The notes: generated by a model not told the origin, from the letters alone. Numbered from the stretch's first letter, positions 51,901 to 61,897 are shown. The stretch: 64,000 nt of DNA from Parahoeflea halophila (GCF_900220985.1 NZ_OCPC01000001.1:412836-476835), one strand, 5' to 3'. Made by a program: numbers and translations.

Positions 51901-52021
51901 GGCCTGTCTCCCGATCTATCCGTGAGCTCACCTGTCGCGCCCGAGCCGAGGGAAACAACGCACGCGCCGTCCAAAGCGACTGCAAGCAAGCCGCGCTTCA
52001 ATGCCCTCCTGTCGCGCACCA

Positions 52022-53674
52022 CTAGGCGATGGTCTCTGCCCGCCCCGCCTGCCGGCCCGAGAAGATGCAGCCACCAAGGAAACTGCCTTCGAGCGCGTTG
52101 TAACCATGATAGCCGCCGCCGCCAAAGCCGCTGACTTCGCCAGCGGCAAACAGACCCTCGATCCGTTTGCCCTGCGCATTGAGAACCTGACCATTCAAAT
52201 CGGTCTCGAAGCCGCCCAGGGTCTTGCGGGTGATGATGTGCAGCTTCACCGCGATCAGCGGACCGTTTTCGGGATCGAGGATGCGGTGCGGCCTGGCCGT
52301 GCGCATCAGCTTGTCACCGCGGTAATTGCGCGCGGCGTGCACTGCCATCAACTGTGCGTCCTTGGTAAACGGATTGTCGATCTGGCTGTCCCGGGCCGCA
52401 ATCTGCGCCCTGAGCCTCTCGAGATCGATCAGATCGCCCCCGATCCGGTTCATGCCGGAAACGAGTTCCTCCAGCGTATCGGCCACGATGAAATCCTCGC
52501 CGTGCTGCTTGAAGGCTTCCACAGCCGGGGTCGCCTGCTTGTTCAGCACCCGTTGCTGCACCACCTTGGGCCAGCTCTTGGCGGCGAAATCCGGGTTCTG
52601 CTCCGATCCCGACAGCGCCACCTCCTTCTTGAGGATCTTCTGGGTCATCACGAACCAGGAATGGTCATGGCCAGTCGACCGGATCGCGCGCAGCGTCGAC
52701 AGCGTGTCGAATCCCGGCAGGCAGGGCGGCTTCAGGCGGTTGCCTTCGGCATCAAACCACATCGAGGATGGGCCCGGCAGAATGCGGATGCCGTGATTGG
52801 GCCAGATCGGGTTCCAGTTCTTCACGCCTTCCGTATAGTGCCACATGCGATCGGCATTGATCACCCGTCCGCCGGCAGCCTCGGTGATCGCAATCATCCG
52901 GCCGTCGACATGGGCCGGGACTCCGGCAATCATCTCCCGCGGCGGCTCGCCCAGCCTGTCGCGCGGCCAGACCTTGCGCACCAGATCGAAATTCCCGCCA
53001 ATGCCGCCCGACGTCACAAGCACGCTTGGCGCGCGCAGCTCGAACTCGCCGGCAATCTCACGGCTCGTCGACTGGCCGCGCTCCTTGACATCATCGGCCA
53101 GAACCTCGCCCGACACGCCTTTGACGGCGTTGTTTTCGGTAATGATGTGGGAACAGCGGTGCCGGAACCTGAGCTCGATACGTCCCGCCTTCACATGGGC
53201 GTGGATGCGTTTCTCGAATGGCTCCAGCACACCCGGACCGACGCCCCAGGTGATGTGAAACCGCGGCACCGAATTGCCATGTCCACCGGCGAACGAGCCG
53301 CCGCGCTCGGCCCAGCCAACCACCGGGAACCAGCGCATGCCCATCTCGTGCAGCCAGGGCCGCATCTGGCCGGCGGCGAAATCGACATAGGCCTCGGCCC
53401 ATTTGCGCGGCCAGTAATCTTCCTTGCGGTCGAACTGGGCCGACCCCATCCAGTCGCTCAAGGCCAGTTCGCGACTGTCCCTGATCCCCATTCGCCGCTG
53501 CTCTGGTGTGTCCACCAAAAACAGGCCGCCCAGCGACCAGAAGGCCTGTCCGCCGAGAAAGTTCTCCGGCTCCTGGTCAAGAATGATGGCGCTCTTGCCG
53601 CGGTCGGCAAGCTCCGTCGCGGCGACAAGCCCGGCAAGCCCCCCGCCGACAATGATCACATCACAATTGTCCAT
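52022..53674 (-). CDS. FAD-binding dehydrogenase of the 3-ketosteroid-delta1-dehydrogenase/fumarate reductase family
   Basis: The 550-residue flavoprotein starts CDVIIVGGGLAGLVAATELADRGKSAIILDQE and has GGQAFWSLGGLFLVDTP near residue 45. The conserved C-terminal GLFAAGEVSGFGGGGYHGYNALEGSFLGGCIFSGRQAG contacts FAD. Relatives annotated as FAD-binding dehydrogenases of about 550 residues resemble KsdD but usually lack a proven steroid substrate. The ATG at 53674 is taken; a much longer frame runs into the neighbouring carrier gene. It follows the bile-acid-symporter-family gene after 11 bases, so the two are probably one operon for uptake and oxidation of the same organic anion. Confidence 0.85.
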   Translation of the reverse strand: MDNCDVIIVGGGLAGLVAATELADRGKSAIILDQEPENFLGGQAFWSLGGLFLVDTPEQRRMGIRDSRELALSDWMGSAQFDRKEDYWPRKWAEAYVDFAAGQMRPWLHEMGMRWFPVVGWAERGGSFAGGHGNSVPRFHITWGVGPGVLEPFEKRIHAHVKAGRIELRFRHRCSHIITENNAVKGVSGEVLADDVKERGQSTSREIAGEFELRAPSVLVTSGGIGGNFDLVRKVWPRDRLGEPPREMIAGVPAHVDGRMIAITEAAGGRVINADRMWHYTEGVKNWNPIWPNHGIRILPGPSSMWFDAEGNRLKPPCLPGFDTLSTLRAIRSTGHDHSWFVMTQKILKKEVALSGSEQNPDFAAKSWPKVVQQRVLNKQATPAVEAFKQHGEDFIVADTLEELVSGMNRIGGDLIDLERLRAQIAARDSQIDNPFTKDAQLMAVHAARNYRGDKLMRTARPHRILDPENGPLIAVKLHIITRKTLGGFETDLNGQVLNAQGKRIEGLFAAGEVSGFGGGGYHGYNALEGSFLGGCIFSGRQAGRAETIA

Positions 53675-53685
53675 CGATCTGTCTC

Positions 53686-54567
53686 CTATGCGGCAGCAGT
53701 CTCGGTTGGTGAATTCCTGCGCAGCCACAGGATAAACGGCGCCGAGACCGCATACATCAAAATTCCGTACACCGCCGCAGGCAGCGCATAGGCCGAAAAC
53801 CCGGTCTCGGCCCCGCCAAGCAGAGCCGCCACCGTGATCCCGAGCGTCGAGTTCTGGATCCCGGTTTCCACGGCGATGGTCTTGACCTGCTTGAGCGGCA
53901 CGCCGGCCAGCCGCGCCACTCCATAGCCGAGCGCCAGCAGCAGGACGATCAGGCTGACCAGTGACGGCGCCAGTAGCGGCAGATTGGTGACAAAGGCGTC
54001 CCAGTTGACCACCAGCGCCAGCCCGACGATGAAGGCGAAAATCGCATTGGCCACTTTCGCCACCTTCGGCGCAATGCGGTTTGTCAGCCCGGGGGCGAGG
54101 TGATGGACCGACAACCCGATCAGGATCGGAACCGTCGTCAGCAGGAACAGCTGTACCGCGATCCCGCCTATATTGACCGGCTGCGCTTCCGCGCCACTGA
54201 AATAGCGGATCGAAAGTGCCAGCAGCGGCGGCACGGTGATCATGCTGGCCAGGCTGATGACCGCCGTCAGCGACACCGACAGCGCCACATCTCCCCTGGC
54301 CAGCCGGGCCAGAATGTTGCTGGTCACCCCGCCGGGACAAAAGGCCAGGATCATGAAGCCAACTGCAAGTTCAGGCCCGAGCCCGAAAGCGAGCACGAGC
54401 AAGAGAGTGACAATCGGCAGCAACACAACCTGATTGAGCGCGCCGATGAAAAAGGCATAGGGTTGTTTTGCAACCCGCACAAAATCTGCGACCGTCAGCC
54501 CCAGTCCCAGCGAAAACATGATGAACGCCAGCCCCAGCGGCAGCACCACCCCTACAACAATACCCAT
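53686..54567 (-). CDS. Bile acid:sodium symporter (BASS) family carrier
   Basis: The 293-residue inner-membrane protein has about nine or ten helices with the family marks FIMFSLGLGLTVADF near residue 15, AVGFMILAFCPGGVTSNILARLARGDVALSVSLTAV near residue 70 and VETGIQNSTLGITVAALLGG near residue 235 (the crossover/sodium-site region). BASS carriers import bile acids, pyruvate, pantoate or other organic anions with sodium. It precedes a ketosteroid-dehydrogenase-like gene in the same direction. The substrate is not determined. Confidence 0.92.
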   Translation of the reverse strand: MGIVVGVVLPLGLAFIMFSLGLGLTVADFVRVAKQPYAFFIGALNQVVLLPIVTLLLVLAFGLGPELAVGFMILAFCPGGVTSNILARLARGDVALSVSLTAVISLASMITVPPLLALSIRYFSGAEAQPVNIGGIAVQLFLLTTVPILIGLSVHHLAPGLTNRIAPKVAKVANAIFAFIVGLALVVNWDAFVTNLPLLAPSLVSLIVLLLALGYGVARLAGVPLKQVKTIAVETGIQNSTLGITVAALLGGAETGFSAYALPAAVYGILMYAVSAPFILWLRRNSPTETAAA

Positions 54568-54744
54568 CGTCCCCTCCCTTTGCCGATGGCGAAAACAGAG
54601 CTACCCGGCCTGATCCTCGCGCCATCCCGTGCGCACCTGCCCGGTATGGTGGCGACGGGACCATAAAATTCCGGTCATGTCGATGCCTTGGGCGAAGATG
54701 ACGTAAAACTATTCCACGGAAGTTCCTGAAGCCGTTGCCCCTGC

Positions 54745-56016
54745 TCAGATGCTCTTGAAAATCTGGTTCGCTGAAAAGGCTGTCTGGTAAAAGCCGGCTT
54801 TCACCCGGCGCAGCGTCTCCGGCTTCACACCGGTCACCGGCAACGGAAGATCTTTCTCGTCGCCGCCCGCCAACAGCTCGGCCATCGCCTTGCCGAAAAT
54901 CGTACCCGGCGCTATGCCGCGGCCATTGTAGCCGATCGGTGTATAGACCCCATCAGCCAGGCGATGAATCCGCGGAATGTGGTCGGCGGTCATCGCAATC
55001 TGCCCGTGCCAGCTTGTTTCGAACGCCACGGGTCCGAGTTGAGGGAACAGGCGCTTGAGCTGCCGCGCAGCCCAGCGCTCCGACAGGCCGTTCTCGCCAC
55101 CGATCACCGATCCCATGGAGCCGATGACAAGCCGGTCTGCCGCGTCGCGCCTGAGGGAGAACATGATCTTCCCCGTATCCCACAACCCCTGCCGTTCCGG
55201 CAGAATTGAAGCCACTCGCTCCCCCAGCGGCATCGTGGCAACCTGGAAATAGTTGATCGGCACAAAACTGTCGCGCAGGCCCGGCCACAAGCCGTCGGTA
55301 TAGGCATTGGTCGCCAGAACCACCGATCTGGCTCTGACGCAGCTATTCGCGGTTTCAAGCCGCCAGACGTCCCCGGCGCGGATCAGGCTGCGCACCCTCG
55401 CTCCGGTATGAATGCGGGCTCCCGCCGCCCTGGCGGCCCGCGTCAGCCCACGAACATAGCCCATCGGATTGATGGTGCCGGCCCGCTGGTCAAGCAAGCC
55501 GCCGTGAAAGGCTTCCGAGCCGATCCTTTCACAGGCCTGTTCCCGCGTCAGCAGCGAGACCGGGGCACCCAGGCGGCGCCACTCTTCCGCACGCCGGGCG
55601 AGATCCCTGTAGCCACGCGGCGAGTGCGCTGCGTGTATGGTCCCGGTTCGGGTCAGTTCACAACGGATCTGATGCGTCTCGATCAGCGACATCACATAGT
55701 CCGGGCCGTTGCCAAGCACCTCCACCAGCCGGGCGCCGCGCTCCTCGCCGAAATGCGCCCGCACGTCCTGCGGCGGCAACCACAGCCCGGCATTGACCAG
55801 CCCGACATTGCGCCCCGACCCGCCATAGCCGATCTGCCTGGCCTCCAAAACGCAGACGTCGAGACCATTCTGAGCTGCATGCAAGGCTGTCGACAGGCCG
55901 GTAAATCCGCCCCCGACCACGGCGATATCGGTCACCAGATCCGTTGTCAGGGGTGCCACCAGGTCAGCTTCAGCAGCGGTCTCATCCCACAGCGACAGCG
56001 ACGATGAATGTGGCAT
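54745..56016 (-). CDS. DAO-family FAD-dependent amine/amino acid oxidase
   Basis: The 423-residue protein has the Rossmann motif IAVVGGGFTGLSTALHAAQNGLDVCVLEARQIGYGGSGRN near residues 30-70, VVLATNAYTDGLWPGL near residue 230 and the C-terminal GVYTPIGYNGRGIAPGTIFGKAMAELLAG. This is the PuuB/OrdL-like subgroup that oxidises amines such as gamma-glutamylputrescine. The SGRN segment next to the FAD motif is the usual one. I choose the ATG at 56016 (MPHSSSLSLW); a longer frame to 56265 would overlap the divergent rhodanese gene. The substrate is unknown. Confidence 0.9.
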   Translation of the reverse strand: MPHSSSLSLWDETAAEADLVAPLTTDLVTDIAVVGGGFTGLSTALHAAQNGLDVCVLEARQIGYGGSGRNVGLVNAGLWLPPQDVRAHFGEERGARLVEVLGNGPDYVMSLIETHQIRCELTRTGTIHAAHSPRGYRDLARRAEEWRRLGAPVSLLTREQACERIGSEAFHGGLLDQRAGTINPMGYVRGLTRAARAAGARIHTGARVRSLIRAGDVWRLETANSCVRARSVVLATNAYTDGLWPGLRDSFVPINYFQVATMPLGERVASILPERQGLWDTGKIMFSLRRDAADRLVIGSMGSVIGGENGLSERWAARQLKRLFPQLGPVAFETSWHGQIAMTADHIPRIHRLADGVYTPIGYNGRGIAPGTIFGKAMAELLAGGDEKDLPLPVTGVKPETLRRVKAGFYQTAFSANQIFKSI

Positions 56017-56152
56017 GGCTGCAGACCCCGGTTGCCGAACTGGCCAGGCTGTTCCACCCTGGAACCGCCGCTGGCGGCACAAGTGTTGAACCAGGTCGCC
56101 AGATGCGTCAATCATGCTGTTGAGACAGATCACAGTTCGGACAGGCGAGACC

Positions 56153-56557
56153 ATGACCAGAACAATCACCCCCGTCGCAGACCTCGTTGCCGCAGCCAGG
56201 GCACGGATCGAAGAGATCGAGACCGCCGAAGCGATTGCGATGGTGGACGATCCGAACGTGGTCATTGTCGATCTGCGGGATGTACGCGAACGGCAACGCT
56301 CGGGCTACATACCCGGCAGCTTCCACTGTCCGCGTGGCATGGTGGAGTTCTGGGTCGATCCGCAAAGCCCTTATTTCAAGGAGATTTTCGGCCAGGACAA
56401 GAAATTCGTCTTCCACTGCGCCTCGGGCTGGCGTTCGGCGCTGACGGCGGCGGCCCTCAATGACATGGGTTTCGAAGCGGCTCACCTGAAGGAAGGCTTC
56501 TCGACCTGGAAGGCGCAGGGCGGGCCGGTCGAATTCCCGCCGGATCGCAAGCCGTAG
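56153..56557 (+). CDS. Rhodanese-like domain protein
   Basis: This 134-residue single-domain protein has VVIVDLRDVRERQRSGYIPGSFHCPRGMVEFWVD and the active-site loop KFVFHCASGWRSALTAAALNDMGFEAAHLKEGFSTWKAQGGPV, with the persulfide-forming Cys in HCASGWRSA near residue 88. Such proteins transfer sulfane sulfur in the cytoplasm. The ATG at 56153 follows AGGCGAGACC, so an upstream in-frame ATG at 56114 is less likely. It is divergent from the DAO-family oxidase gene. Confidence 0.9.
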   Translation: MTRTITPVADLVAAARARIEEIETAEAIAMVDDPNVVIVDLRDVRERQRSGYIPGSFHCPRGMVEFWVDPQSPYFKEIFGQDKKFVFHCASGWRSALTAAALNDMGFEAAHLKEGFSTWKAQGGPVEFPPDRKP

Positions 56558-56593
56558 CGGACCGTACCGTTTTCGGAAACGGGACGCCTGGCA

Positions 56594-57418
56594 TTACACG
56601 AACTCGAGATCCTCGTAGATCTTCCACTTGACCTTCTCGGCTTGGAGGAAATCGATCGAGTGGACCACCGTGCTGTTGTTACCGAGAAAGCAGACATTGT
56701 AGTTCGGCGCCAGATCGCCATAGCCCATCCGGTTGATCTGACCTGAAAACTCCGGCCAGCACACATGGCTGGTCGAGCGTGGCGCCGAATAGGGCACGCC
56801 GGAGACCGAACCGCTCAGCGTGTAATGGCAATGGCCGAAAAAAACGTGCGCAGCGGTATCCTTGTATTCGCGGAGCAGCGATTGAAATGCACGTTCATCG
56901 ATCAGCCCGACGATGTCGGCATTGGCCACATGCACCCGCACAGGATTGTGATGCATGAACAGATAGGCTCTCTGTCCGCTCTTACGCGCCTGATCCAGCA
57001 CCTCTTTCAGCCAGGCCATGCGCCGTTCGCAATAGCGCCCGCTGTGCCGCCCCTGATCGACCGTGTCCATGTAGACAAAAACGCCAGCAGGCGTCTCCTC
57101 TGTCCATTGAACGAAGCCCGCATCGTCGCGCACGGCGCTGGGAAAGACCGAAGCGAACGTCTCACGGTTGTCATGGTTGCCGATCATCAAGCGTGGTTCG
57201 AGCTTGCCCTTAAGCGAACTGCCATCGAGGATCTGAGCCAACTCGTGGTAGCTTTCCTCCAACCCGTAATGGGTCAGATCCCCGGTGATCACAACCCGCT
57301 CGGCATCTTGGTGATGCGCTTCGACATAGGCCAGGCATTTTTTGAAGTTGGCGATGGAATCGAGGCCGAGGATCGGGTCCGCATTGATGTGGATGTCAGA
57401 AATATGCACCAGCTTCAT
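56594..57418 (-). CDS. Calcineurin-like metallophosphoesterase (CpdA-like)
   Basis: The 274-residue protein carries the full dinuclear metal motif set: SDIHINADP near residue 7, GDLTHYGLEES, GNHDNRE near residue 90, FMHHNPVRVH and FFGHCHYTLSG near residue 195. The order D-x-H, GD, GNHD, H, GHxH is that of class III phosphodiesterases such as CpdA (cAMP) and GpdQ (glycerophosphodiesters). The ATG at 57418 starts at the first metal-binding strand; a longer frame adds a basic stretch without homology. The substrate remains open. Confidence 0.9.
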   Translation of the reverse strand: MKLVHISDIHINADPILGLDSIANFKKCLAYVEAHHQDAERVVITGDLTHYGLEESYHELAQILDGSSLKGKLEPRLMIGNHDNRETFASVFPSAVRDDAGFVQWTEETPAGVFVYMDTVDQGRHSGRYCERRMAWLKEVLDQARKSGQRAYLFMHHNPVRVHVANADIVGLIDERAFQSLLREYKDTAAHVFFGHCHYTLSGSVSGVPYSAPRSTSHVCWPEFSGQINRMGYGDLAPNYNVCFLGNNSTVVHSIDFLQAEKVKWKIYEDLEFV

Positions 57419-57522
57419 TGTGCCCTCCCCTTGCAAATCCGCCTGTGACAATCGTGATCGCATTTCCGGCATGCGCCACGTTGATCTGGCACACTTCCCC
57501 GCCGAGGCCCCGATGGCAAACG

Positions 57523-57564
57523 AAAAACGCCGCGCCTGGTCCCGAAACGGAAACCAGGCGCGGC
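57523..57564 (-). terminator. Rho-independent terminator of the chemoreceptor/sensor operon
   Basis: Perfect 12-base arms GCCGCGCCTGGT (57529-57540) and ACCAGGCGCGGC (57553-57564) have, on the minus strand, GTTTTTCG after the stem. Confidence 0.88.
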
Positions 57565-57631
57565 ACAAGTGCGGTTGATGACTGTCTCTGTCCTTGTGTG
57601 CAGGCCAGGACAGCCGGCCGGAAACCGGCGG

Positions 57632-58219
57632 TTACAGCATGTCGAGGTTGATGCCGACAGTGATCGCCCCGATGGGCTCACCGGTTTCGGGATCGGAGAT
57701 GGTCAGGCTGGCCTGCGACTGCAGCGCCTGGGTCGATTCATCTTCTTCCACTTCGTCGACGAACACCACGCCTGCGCCCTCAGCGTAGGTCTTCTGCCAT
57801 TTGGCCTCGTCACCCTGCCAGTAATCTGAGGTCACATCGCTCTGGCCGACATTGAGGCCCTTGGCGTCCATGACGAACATTTCCGTAATCATGCCCTGGC
57901 TTCTGTCCTTCTTCTCCATCAGGAACTTCGACAGTTCACGCGCCAGAACCTCGCTGACGAAAGGCTGGTCGGTTGCGGTTGCCTGGGCACGCCATTGCTT
58001 GTCGAGCTTGTCGATTGCAGCGGCGTCAAGACTGGCAGTCTTTGTATTCTGCTCCTTGATCGCGCTGACAACGACCGGATCGGTCAACCAGCCTTCGATA
58101 TTCTCGCTGACGAATTCCTTCACCGGCGCAACATGGGCACCTTCGGCCATGGCTGAGGTAGGGGCAAGAGCGAGCACGCAGGCTGCAAGCATGACTGATG
58201 CAATATTCTTGGTCTTCAT
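57632..58219 (-). CDS. Secreted PDC/Cache-type sensor-domain protein
   Basis: The 195-residue precursor has a Sec signal peptide (MKTKNIASVMLAACVLALAPTSAMAE). A single periplasmic domain follows with EMFVMDAKGLNVGQSDVTSDYWQGDEAKWQKTY and SLTISDPETGEPIGAITVGINLDML. The D-x-x-G...S-D-Y-W-Q-G-D order and the closing GAITVGI strand are those of PDC/Cache ligand-binding domains, but there is no membrane anchor or output domain. It lies 65 bases after a chemoreceptor gene in the same direction, ending in a terminator, so it may bind a ligand and present it to that receptor (inference). Confidence 0.8.
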   Translation of the reverse strand: MKTKNIASVMLAACVLALAPTSAMAEGAHVAPVKEFVSENIEGWLTDPVVVSAIKEQNTKTASLDAAAIDKLDKQWRAQATATDQPFVSEVLARELSKFLMEKKDRSQGMITEMFVMDAKGLNVGQSDVTSDYWQGDEAKWQKTYAEGAGVVFVDEVEEDESTQALQSQASLTISDPETGEPIGAITVGINLDML

Positions 58220-58284
58220 GGGCTTCTCCTCGTTTGAAGTGGATCGCGACCATTTACGGCCGTTTCTGGTGACGGTCGACAGAC

Positions 58285-60195
58285 TTAGAATTCCTCCCAG
58301 CTGTCAGTGCTCCGGGCGAGCGCCGCATTGCCACGGGTCTGGTACTGTGGCTGGGCAACGACCCGCGGCGCAGGCGTTTGCCGGGTTTCAGGCAATGGCG
58401 CTGATTGCGTGGCCCGTGCATGCGACGCAGGCGCCGTCAACTTGAAGGATGTAACCACATCGGCCAGCCGCTGACACTCTCCGGCAAGTTTCTGCGACGA
58501 CGCGTTGCTGTCCTGAACCATGGCCGCGTTCTTCTGGGTCATGGTGTCCATCTGGCTGATCGCCGTGTTGACCTGTGAAAGACCCGTGGATTGTTCGCGA
58601 GATGCGCGCGAAATCGCATCGATCTTCAAGGCAACTTCGACAATCTGTTTTTCGATTTGCTCGATCGATTGCCCGGTCCTGTTAACCAGGTCGACGCCAT
58701 TGCTGACCTGGGTGCCACTTTCCTCAATCAGAACCTTGATCTCCTTGGCGGCATTGGCGGAGCGACCTGCCAGGTCCCGGACTTCCTGCGCTACTACGGC
58801 AAAGCCCTTGCCCGCCTCACCGGCCCGTGCGGCCTCGACCCCGGCATTGAGTGCGAGAAGATTGGTTTGGAAAGCGATGTCGTCAATCACCTTGAGAATC
58901 TGCGCGATCCGGGAGGAGGATTCCTCGATTCCGCCCATCGCTGTGATCGCCGATCGAACGACCTCGGATGAAGAGGTGGCGGCATCACGGGTCGAACCGA
59001 CAAGATCCCCGGCTTCCGTGGCCTGCTCGGACGAGCCTTTCACGGTCGAGGTGATTTCATCCAGCGCTGCCGCGGTCTGCTCCAGCGCCGCGGCCTGCTG
59101 TTCAGTCCGTCTTGCCAGTTCGTCGGTGGAAGCGCCAAGGCTGTCCGAAGCCTGCTTGACGGCATGCTGGGCGCTGTCGATGGTGCCGACGGTCTGTTCA
59201 AGCGCCGACAGGGCTCGGTTGAAGTTGTCCTGAAGCGCGGCGAATTCCCCGCCCAGGTCAGGCACACGCGCCGTCAAATCCCCGGAAGCCAGCTTTTCGA
59301 GCGCTGCCCCCAGCTCTTCGACCACCTTGCGCTGCACCAGCGACGAACGCTCGGTCTCGCTCATGTTGGCCTGCCGTTCCGCGTCAAGCTGTTCGCGCTG
59401 GCGCACCATCTGGGCATCGGCATCCAGTTTCATCTGCGCCGCTTCGCAAAACACCGTCAGCGCCCGTGACACAACACCGATCTCGTCGCCCTTGTCGGCA
59501 TGCGGGATCGGCGCGGTGATGTCACCGGCCTGAAGCTCCCCGATTCGCCGATTGACATCGGCAAGCGGCCTGCCCACGAATTTTCGCATGGCAAACAACA
59601 GGATGGTCACGGCCACGATCAGCACGGCAACCTGTGACACCAGTGCCTTGAGTGCAAATTCACGCGCAGACATCGCGATGTCGGCAGTCGACCAGACAGT
59701 CTTGATCTGTCCAAGGGAAACGCCATCCTTTCCGGCCGGAAGGGGCGCAGAAATCACTACTGTGTCGGCACTTTCTTCGAGACGAGCCTGCGCCAGTTCA
59801 CCGGGATCTGAACCCAGCACCTGCGCCAGAGAAGGATTTGGAGTTTCCGAACGCGTCCAGATGTCAACCTGCTCGCCGGCCTGATTGAAGGCAGCCATGC
59901 CAACAAGTGCGAGTTTCGGATCGTTCCGGAAAACCTCATAGGCTGAACGGATGGCGTCAACCTTGCCCCACTTCACCCCGCCGGCGGCCTGGGAGCCGAT
60001 CTGCGCAGTATCTTTGAGCCAGTTGCGCTCGGCCATTTCCATCTGGCTCGCGCCTGACATTTGCGAGATGACGAAGCTGGTAACAGCAAGTCCAAACAAG
60101 TTGATCAGGATAACTGTAATAGCAATTTTCTGCGTTATGCTGCGCGAAGACCCGCCAACCTTCGCAGCCAGGCCCTTGGCCAGATTGAATCCCAT
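58285..60195 (-). CDS. Methyl-accepting chemotaxis protein
   Basis: The 636-residue receptor has an N-terminal membrane helix ([19 protein letters not shown]), a periplasmic sensing region of roughly 150 residues, and a second helix ([15 protein letters not shown]). A HAMP region follows near residues 225-280, then a long coiled signalling domain with the hairpin-tip [50 protein letters not shown]. The C terminus ends in SWEEF, a tryptophan-x-x-phenylalanine tail like the CheR/CheB tethering pentapeptide. The ATG at 60195 follows GGAGGTGGGGTAC. It is transcribed before the secreted PDC-type protein. Confidence 0.95.
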   Translation of the reverse strand: MGFNLAKGLAAKVGGSSRSITQKIAITVILINLFGLAVTSFVISQMSGASQMEMAERNWLKDTAQIGSQAAGGVKWGKVDAIRSAYEVFRNDPKLALVGMAAFNQAGEQVDIWTRSETPNPSLAQVLGSDPGELAQARLEESADTVVISAPLPAGKDGVSLGQIKTVWSTADIAMSAREFALKALVSQVAVLIVAVTILLFAMRKFVGRPLADVNRRIGELQAGDITAPIPHADKGDEIGVVSRALTVFCEAAQMKLDADAQMVRQREQLDAERQANMSETERSSLVQRKVVEELGAALEKLASGDLTARVPDLGGEFAALQDNFNRALSALEQTVGTIDSAQHAVKQASDSLGASTDELARRTEQQAAALEQTAAALDEITSTVKGSSEQATEAGDLVGSTRDAATSSSEVVRSAITAMGGIEESSSRIAQILKVIDDIAFQTNLLALNAGVEAARAGEAGKGFAVVAQEVRDLAGRSANAAKEIKVLIEESGTQVSNGVDLVNRTGQSIEQIEKQIVEVALKIDAISRASREQSTGLSQVNTAISQMDTMTQKNAAMVQDSNASSQKLAGECQRLADVVTSFKLTAPASHARATQSAPLPETRQTPAPRVVAQPQYQTRGNAALARSTDSWEEF

Positions 60196-60757
60196 GTACC
60201 CCACCTCCAAGATCGCATGAACCATTTCCCAACTGTGCAATCATTGCGGGTGGACAGAAATCATGCCTGCCGCTTGGCCTTGAACTTCATCGGCCCAGAC
60301 TGTTCGCAACTGGTTTATTTACCCTTAATTCTAAGGGAATGAATATTTTCAGAAATGTACTGTTCCTGAACATTCTCACTTACTTCGCCGCACAGCGGCT
60401 AAATGCGTTCGGGCCGCATGACCCAATCATGGACACAGAATGAGGCCGGCCGGATTGTAGGACGCGCTGATTGAAGACACTTATCAGGGATTGTCCGACG
60501 TCAAATTGCAGGACTATGTCTTTGAGCAGTGTGCGAAGGCGAACAGGAAGCGATTGGTGCCCTCAGCACTTGTGGCGCTTAGCGATCCCGACATGCAGGA
60601 TCGTAATGCCCTCAATGTAATAAATGCACTTGCCATCAAGCACCGCCTCGGTGGCGGTGCGGTCTGCGGCACGTCATTGATTTGAGCCTGGGCTAATACC
60701 CTGGCTGCCTGCGGTTTTTCCCTCTCACATGGGCCAAGCCTTGCTTGGAATCCTGCA
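60196..60757. other. Non-coding gap of about 560 bases between chemoreceptor and phnM
   Basis: No gene is supported. The part next to 60195 is AT-rich (60300-60380) and holds the promoter of the chemoreceptor gene. A 64-residue TTG-initiated frame at 60491-60685 has no ribosome site and no recognisable family. I see no terminator for phnM at its 3' side. Confidence 0.4.
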
Positions 60758-61897
60758 TCAGGCGACCCGCTCGCCCTGCCGCCAGACGGACCGCACCACC
60801 GGAACCCCGCTCTCGCGGCGGACCCGGACCAGGTCCGCGCGCTTGCCGGCAACGAGGCTTCCGCGGTCATCGAGACCGACCGTCTTCGCGGGCGTGGCCG
60901 TCACCAGCCGGATCGCTGATGCCAGATCGAGTTCGTCGATCTCGTCGGCCAGAACGAAGGGAGCATGGATCAGGCTGAAGGGGATGTAATCCGATGACAA
61001 CACGTCCAGAACACCAGCCCGGGCCAGATCGGTCGCGGCAATATTGCCCGAGTGGGAACCGCCCCGTACCACGTTCGGCGCGCCCATCAGCACGCTCATG
61101 CCCGCCTTGTGGGAAGCCTTCGCTGCCTCGAGACTGGTGGGGAATTCCGCCAGCCTGACGCCATGGCTGACGGCTTCCTCGACATGGTCGAGCGTCGCAT
61201 CATCATGGCTGGCAACCGTGATGCCGCGTTGCGCACAGGCGCTGGCGAGCGCTTTGCGGTGGGCGTCCGCATAACGGGCCGATGCCTCCTGCCGCCGTGT
61301 CACGTAGCGGGCGAAATCCTCATCCGACAGCCCGCGCTTGGTCTTGAAGTAAAGCGTGTACTGTTCCATGGTCTGGAACTGCCGCTGCCCCGGGGCGTGA
61401 TCCATCAGCGAGGCGAGCCGCACCTGCGTGTCGGTCTCGAAATCGGCGAAATGATCGAGCACATTTGCGGTGGAGACTTCGCACCGGAGATGAATCAGGT
61501 GATCGGCGCGCAACCGGTTCTCCACCCGCGCCTGCGCCAAGGCATCGGCAACGGCGCGTATTTCGCCGATCTGATACCCTTCGTCCGTGTCCGATCCCAG
61601 CCGAAGGCAGTCGAACACCGTGGTGATTCCGGAGGAGGCAATCTGCGCATCGTGCGACTGAATGGCGGAGATGGCGTTCCAGCGCACCCCCGGACGCGGC
61701 GAGTAATGCGATTCCAAGTGATCGGTATGCAGCTCGACCAGTCCCGGCAAGATGTAGTCACCATCCATGTCCACACCCACAGTTGACCGGCTGTCTGCAA
61801 CCTCTGCAATGACACCGGCCCGGACGACCAGGCTTCCCTCCACGATCCGGTCTTCGAGCACTAGCCGTGCATTGGTCAAAACGGTCTCGGAGCTCAT
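60758..61897 (-). CDS. phnM: Alpha-D-ribose 1-methylphosphonate 5-triphosphate diphosphatase (PhnM)
   Basis: The 379-residue amidohydrolase-superfamily enzyme removes pyrophosphate from the methylphosphonate ribose triphosphate intermediate of the C-P lyase pathway. Marks are ILPGLVELHTDHLESHYSPRPGVRW near residue 50 with the metal His pair, DGVTTVFD-like SSGITTVFDCLRLGSDTDEG, the ASHDDATLDHV segment near residue 225 and GAPNVVRGGSHSGNIAATDLA near residue 280. The stop-start junction with the DUF1045 gene upstream is immediate. The other C-P lyase genes (phnGHIJKL) are not in this window. Confidence 0.95.
   Translation of the reverse strand: MSSETVLTNARLVLEDRIVEGSLVVRAGVIAEVADSRSTVGVDMDGDYILPGLVELHTDHLESHYSPRPGVRWNAISAIQSHDAQIASSGITTVFDCLRLGSDTDEGYQIGEIRAVADALAQARVENRLRADHLIHLRCEVSTANVLDHFADFETDTQVRLASLMDHAPGQRQFQTMEQYTLYFKTKRGLSDEDFARYVTRRQEASARYADAHRKALASACAQRGITVASHDDATLDHVEEAVSHGVRLAEFPTSLEAAKASHKAGMSVLMGAPNVVRGGSHSGNIAATDLARAGVLDVLSSDYIPFSLIHAPFVLADEIDELDLASAIRLVTATPAKTVGLDDRGSLVAGKRADLVRVRRESGVPVVRSVWRQGERVA

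Noticed and set aside
52001-53791. A 596-residue open frame on the plus strand
   Set aside because: It is antisense to the FAD dehydrogenase at 52022-53674 and has shadow-type His/Arg/Pro composition.
60491-60685. A 64-residue TTG-initiated frame between the chemoreceptor and phnM
   Set aside because: There is no ribosome site, no recognisable family and no promoter; too weak to call.
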